A DNA stretch of 64,000 nt from Chlorobiota bacterium. GTDB taxonomy: Bacteria > Bacteroidota > Ignavibacteria > Kapaibacteriales > UBA961. The stretch spans positions 1 to 64,000 of the forward strand of contig BJGZ01000003.1 of assembly GCA_014191195.1 (NCBI GenBank). The letters are read 5' to 3'. Made by a program: the position numbers and the translations under genes. Positions 60,931 through 64,000 of the stretch are shown here, piece after piece. Position 1 is the stretch's first letter. The number at the start of each line of letters is the position of its first letter. Under the pieces are notes generated by a model. That model worked only from the letters and a program-made list of their open reading frames with translations. It was not told where the DNA came from and searched no databases.

Positions 60931-62949
60931 ATGAAATGTTCTATCATAATAATCTTGCATCTTATTTCCTGCACTTTGTTTGCGCAAGATGAAATGAATC
61001 TTCGTAAAGATTCTATGATTATCACTAAAAGTACAATTCAAGACAAAAGTTCTTTTAGATATGGAATTTTGGGAGGTATTTCTTCAATCCAGAATACATC
61101 TTCTTTGTCTATAGTGCCTGGAGCAACAGATTGTGGCTTTTTAACAGGTGGAAATGCACAAGGCACTTTTGGTGGTATTCATGTAGATTACTTTGTTTTA
61201 GATGATTATATAAGCTTGTCTGGTAGAATACTCTATGCAAGTAGACCTGCTACATTAACAGCGGAAACATCCAATTATCTTGTATTAAATCAAGATTTAC
61301 AATATTCACCCTTAACCATAGAGCATAATTTTACTGCAGAGTTAGAGTATATAATTGCTGATTTAGGAATTAACTTTCAACCATTTCAAAACTTTCCTGT
61401 GTATTGTAGAACAAGTTTTGATATTGGAGATTCAAAGATCAAGAATTCTTATCTTCATTATGAAAAAATCCTTTCCCCCATTAATGTATTATACCCGAAT
61501 AATACAAAAATTAGAGTTACAGGTACAGGCTCATTAGAAACTGCTTTGTCTTATGGTGTTAATATTGCAGTTGGCGCATATATTGAATTTCAACCATCAC
61601 TATATATTAATCCAGAAATACATGTTCGCAAAGGTTTAAATTCTATTCTACAAAATGATCAATCATGGACAATTTCATCAATAGATGCTTCTATTGGAAT
61701 AATGTATAGATATCATTCATCAGTGGAAGTTATTGATACTCAATACATTAATAATGTACCTTTAATTCCACCACCCACTCCAATTGTAAATCTTATTCCG
61801 CCAGTAGCTATTGGGACAATTTCATCAAATCCATTATCAATCCAAGAAACAATTGTTACACAAACATTTCCATTATTGCCATATATATTTTTTGACAGTA
61901 TATCAACTGAAGTTACATCACGCTATCTAATTGATAATACATCTTTTATTGAGTCTAATTTATCGAAAGAGACATTAGAAACGTATTATAATATGATAAA
62001 TATTATTGCCAATAGGATGAAATTATCTCCCCAAAGTTCTATAGTTTTAACAGGAACTACTGATGGAAAAGAACTCTCATCAATTGCCAAAAGAAATCAA
62101 TTGGCTTTGCAAAGAGCAGAATCTATAAAGAAAATTCTAGTTTCTCAATTTTTAATAGATTCAAAGAGAATTGCAGTCAAATACAGAGATGTACCTGTAT
62201 CTTCTTCTTCAGATAAATATCCAGAAGGAATTGAAGAAAATAGAAGAGTGGAAATTTCATCTGATAATATTGAATTATTGCAGCCTGTTATTCATACAAA
62301 ATTTCAAGAGTTTGCTCCTATTTATAGAACTCAAATGTTTAAGACAAGTGTAGATACCCCTTCTATTGTGCAATCATGGCGTCTTGATATTTCATATAAA
62401 GGACAAGCTATTTCTAGTATTAATAATAGTGGAATCCCTCCAGAGCAGCTTGAATTAGAATTAGATGCTAAAGATCTTATTGCATTAGGAAATTCAATAA
62501 ATATATCTGATTCTTTGGATGCTTCTTTAACCATTAAACAAGATAATGACATAGAACATGTATCCACTTGTAAATTGGCCATTAATAAAACAATGAATCA
62601 ATTTGAAATCAGTAGACTTAGCTTGATTGTTTTTGATTTTGACCAAAGTGATATATCAGATGTAAATAAATCTATGATGAAGTCTTTTGTAAGAGATGCC
62701 TTAAAACCTAATTCTATTGCTACTATTACAGGTTCTACAGACAGATTGGGTGAGATTGAATATAATGAAGAGTTATCTGTAAATAGAGCAAATACAGTAA
62801 GAGATTATTTAAAAAGTATACAACCAACAGTTAATATTGGGTCCACAAAAGGTATAGGTGCTTCTCTTTTACCTTTTGATAATAATTTAGCAGAAGGTCG
62901 TTATTACTGTAGAACCGTTTCGGTAGAAGTAAAAACCCCACGACAATAA
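60931..62949 (+). CDS. Outer-membrane protein with two OmpA-like peptidoglycan-binding modules
   Basis: The 672-residue protein begins with a signal peptide (MKCSIIIILHLISCTLFAQ). A beta-rich, barrel-like N-terminal region of about 250 residues follows, with a Pro-rich stretch at about 286-300. Two OmpA-C-like modules come after it. Module 1 (about 320-445) has LTGTTDGKELSSIAKRNQ and LALQRAESIKKIL. Module 2 (about 565-672) has VFDFDQSDISD, ITGSTDRLGEIEYNEELS and NRANTVRDYL. Both carry the Asp and Arg that hold diaminopimelate. The protein is expected to tether the outer membrane to the cell wall. It lies 97 bases after the methyltransferase gene and ends four bases before the convergent Rieske gene. 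Confidence 0.82.
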   Translation: MKCSIIIILHLISCTLFAQDEMNLRKDSMIITKSTIQDKSSFRYGILGGISSIQNTSSLSIVPGATDCGFLTGGNAQGTFGGIHVDYFVLDDYISLSGRILYASRPATLTAETSNYLVLNQDLQYSPLTIEHNFTAELEYIIADLGINFQPFQNFPVYCRTSFDIGDSKIKNSYLHYEKILSPINVLYPNNTKIRVTGTGSLETALSYGVNIAVGAYIEFQPSLYINPEIHVRKGLNSILQNDQSWTISSIDASIGIMYRYHSSVEVIDTQYINNVPLIPPPTPIVNLIPPVAIGTISSNPLSIQETIVTQTFPLLPYIFFDSISTEVTSRYLIDNTSFIESNLSKETLETYYNMINIIANRMKLSPQSSIVLTGTTDGKELSSIAKRNQLALQRAESIKKILVSQFLIDSKRIAVKYRDVPVSSSSDKYPEGIEENRRVEISSDNIELLQPVIHTKFQEFAPIYRTQMFKTSVDTPSIVQSWRLDISYKGQAISSINNSGIPPEQLELELDAKDLIALGNSINISDSLDASLTIKQDNDIEHVSTCKLAINKTMNQFEISRLSLIVFDFDQSDISDVNKSMMKSFVRDALKPNSIATITGSTDRLGEIEYNEELSVNRANTVRDYLKSIQPTVNIGSTKGIGASLLPFDNNLAEGRYYCRTVSVEVKTPRQ

Positions 62950-62953
62950 TATA

Positions 62954-63466
62954 TTAGAATGTTATTGTAATGATATTTGTTACACTATTATACTTAACTG
63001 GAAATGAAGCTAATGATGTTGCACTTCCAGTGGTAGGTTGTTTCTCTACTTTGCCTGATTCCGGATTAAATTCAGCTCCATGGCATGCACAATATATATT
63101 TGAGTATTCTGTGTCAGGTGGTTGCACGGAACAACCTTGATGTGAGCATATACTTGTAACAGCTAAAAAAGAGGATTCAGTTAATCGAATAATTAAGATG
63201 TCTTTATCATTATTTTGATTAGGTACATTTTTATAAGCAGCCCCACCTACTTTACTCAATGCTTCTAATCCCGGTGTATTCAAAGGAAAGTCTATTTGAG
63301 TACCATTTAATGAATTTCCAGAGGGTGATTCATTGGATTCACAAGATTGTATTAAGCCAGCCAAACTTCCAGCACAGAATATTATACCAGCACTTTGTAA
63401 TGCATTCGATATGAATTGTCTTCTTGTTGGAATTACTGAGAATTGGGGTACAATGTCATCTTTCAT
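62954..63466 (-). CDS. Tat-exported Rieske [2Fe-2S] lipoprotein
   Basis: The 170-residue protein has a leader RRQFISNALQSAGIIFCAG that looks like a Tat signal, ending in an LIQSC lipobox, so it is probably a Tat-exported lipoprotein. The C-terminal 90 residues carry the Rieske motif: CSHQGC at about 111 and CACH at about 132. These include the two Cys and two His for the cluster, and the two Cys of the usual disulfide are also present. No cytochrome b gene is nearby. It could be an electron carrier or the Rieske subunit of an alternative complex III-type or oxidoreductase chain (inference). It lies 15 bases after the porin-like gene on the minus strand. Confidence 0.88.
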   Translation of the reverse strand: MKDDIVPQFSVIPTRRQFISNALQSAGIIFCAGSLAGLIQSCESNESPSGNSLNGTQIDFPLNTPGLEALSKVGGAAYKNVPNQNNDKDILIIRLTESSFLAVTSICSHQGCSVQPPDTEYSNIYCACHGAEFNPESGKVEKQPTTGSATSLASFPVKYNSVTNIITITF

Positions 63467-63481
63467 TTATCATTTTTCATA

Positions 63482-64000
63482 TTAATAGTACAAATGTAAT
63501 TGGGCGCCCCAACGTGATATATATCCTGGAGCTGAAGTATCGAAAATTCTATATTCTGGTCTAATTTCAATATTTGGCAGAGGAAATACTTGTGCTCCAA
63601 ATACCATTTGTTTTATGATTGACTGATATGAGTTATTTACGATTAACTCTGAATATTCGAATCGAGTAAAAGGCAAAAACCAACTAGTTGCTTGCCAAGT
63701 AAGTTCTGCTAAATAGCTTGTATTTTTACCCTTTTCTCTGGTATTATTTATTAATGGCATTTTCCTGCTGGAAATATCTTGTAAGTCTGATAGAGACATA
63801 TCTACCATGAAAGAAAGCTTATCAGTTAATCCAATCCCCATAAATGCATTTATCAATGAAAAATCTTGATTATGTAATATAGATGTTCCAATATATGTAT
63901 TGATAGTATTATCAGAAAATCTTGGCCAATAGACAGCTCTAGCAGAATACATCAATGATCCATTCTCAACATTACTGACGCTATTTTGTTGAGCAGTCGC
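63482..64000 (-). CDS. Outer-membrane beta-barrel protein, C-terminal part (5' end outside the window)
   Basis: The frame is open from the window edge (64000) to a stop codon at 63482, 172 residues visible. It shows the alternating hydrophobic pattern of membrane beta-strands (SFMVDMSLSDLQD, SYLAELTWQATSWFLPFTRFEYSEL, MVFGAQVFPLPNIEIRPEYRIF). It ends with the aromatic residues LHLYY, a typical barrel terminus. The family cannot be fixed from this fragment. The Rieske gene follows by 15 bases, so the two may form one unit. The N-terminus is missing, so the full length is unknown. Confidence 0.7.
   Translation of the reverse strand, partial: ATAQQNSVSNVENGSLMYSARAVYWPRFSDNTINTYIGTSILHNQDFSLINAFMGIGLTDKLSFMVDMSLSDLQDISSRKMPLINNTREKGKNTSYLAELTWQATSWFLPFTRFEYSELIVNNSYQSIIKQMVFGAQVFPLPNIEIRPEYRIFDTSAPGYISRWGAQLHLYY

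Overview
The window is an AT-rich, gene-dense bacterial chromosome segment (53 protein genes, short intergenic gaps). I see no tRNA, rRNA, CRISPR array, insertion sequence or phage gene. Several traits point to the Bacteroidota/Chlorobiota (FCB) assemblage: type IX secretion (T9SS)-type C-terminal sorting domains on two exported proteins, an ExbB-ExbD-ExbD-TonB cluster joined to a phosphate-binding-like lipoprotein and TPR proteins, a DUF1800/DUF1501 pair, a YfhO-type membrane protein, and TAnnTTTG promoter elements. A number of genes also carry clear Shine-Dalgarno sequences (HU, both ExbD, SufB, E2, Mdh), so a Chlorobiota/Ignavibacteria/Kapabacteria-like lineage is a reasonable guess. That placement is inference.

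Layout. 1-5142 (minus): a LOG-family protein, a KimA-like APC permease and a truncated Asp-box propeller protein. 5280-10093 (plus): aldehyde dehydrogenase, an ECF sigma factor with a probable membrane anti-sigma factor, and a CASTOR/POLLUX-type channel. 10065-17056: mostly core genes (pyrB, HU, a PgsA-PgpA fusion, pyrE, an RluA-type synthase, a Cys-rich membrane protein, a GT2 enzyme, rho). 17276-19072: a lipoprotein with VWA-like, OmpA-like and SPOR-like parts. 19127-24374: Rrf2 regulator-sufB-sufC-sufD-sufS with an IscR type-1-like operator in front. 24621-32064: exbB-exbD-exbD-tonB, a small membrane protein, a PstS-like lipoprotein, two TPR proteins and birA. 32299-40428: prmC-carB, then ftsY-pgsA preceded by a large YCF48/Ig/HYDIN-like T9SS cargo. 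40761-47443: a five-gene plus-strand locus (DUF1800, DUF1501 with Tat and T9SS signals, outer-membrane protein, lipoprotein, TPR protein). 47440-50790: pssA, coaE and a two-lipoyl-domain E2 subunit. 50839-54191: a probable metal-uptake triad (His/Cys small protein, ZnuD-like TonB receptor, lipoprotein). 54394-64000: TPR protein, mdh, YfhO-like protein, a TrmA/RlmD-family methyltransferase, a tandem-OmpA outer-membrane protein, a Tat-lipoprotein Rieske protein and the end of a porin-like protein.

How it fits together. Most of the window is housekeeping metabolism: pyrimidine, phospholipid, Fe-S and CoA pathways. The accessory content concerns the cell envelope: TonB energisation, TonB-dependent uptake, T9SS cargo and OmpA/SPOR anchoring. 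The most distinctive items are the PgsA-PgpA fusion, the five-gene DUF1800/DUF1501 locus, the IscR-like site overlapping a promoter element, and four terminator-like hairpins that end a few bases before the next gene's start codon. Start sites, promoters and family calls were judged by eye; no database search was run.
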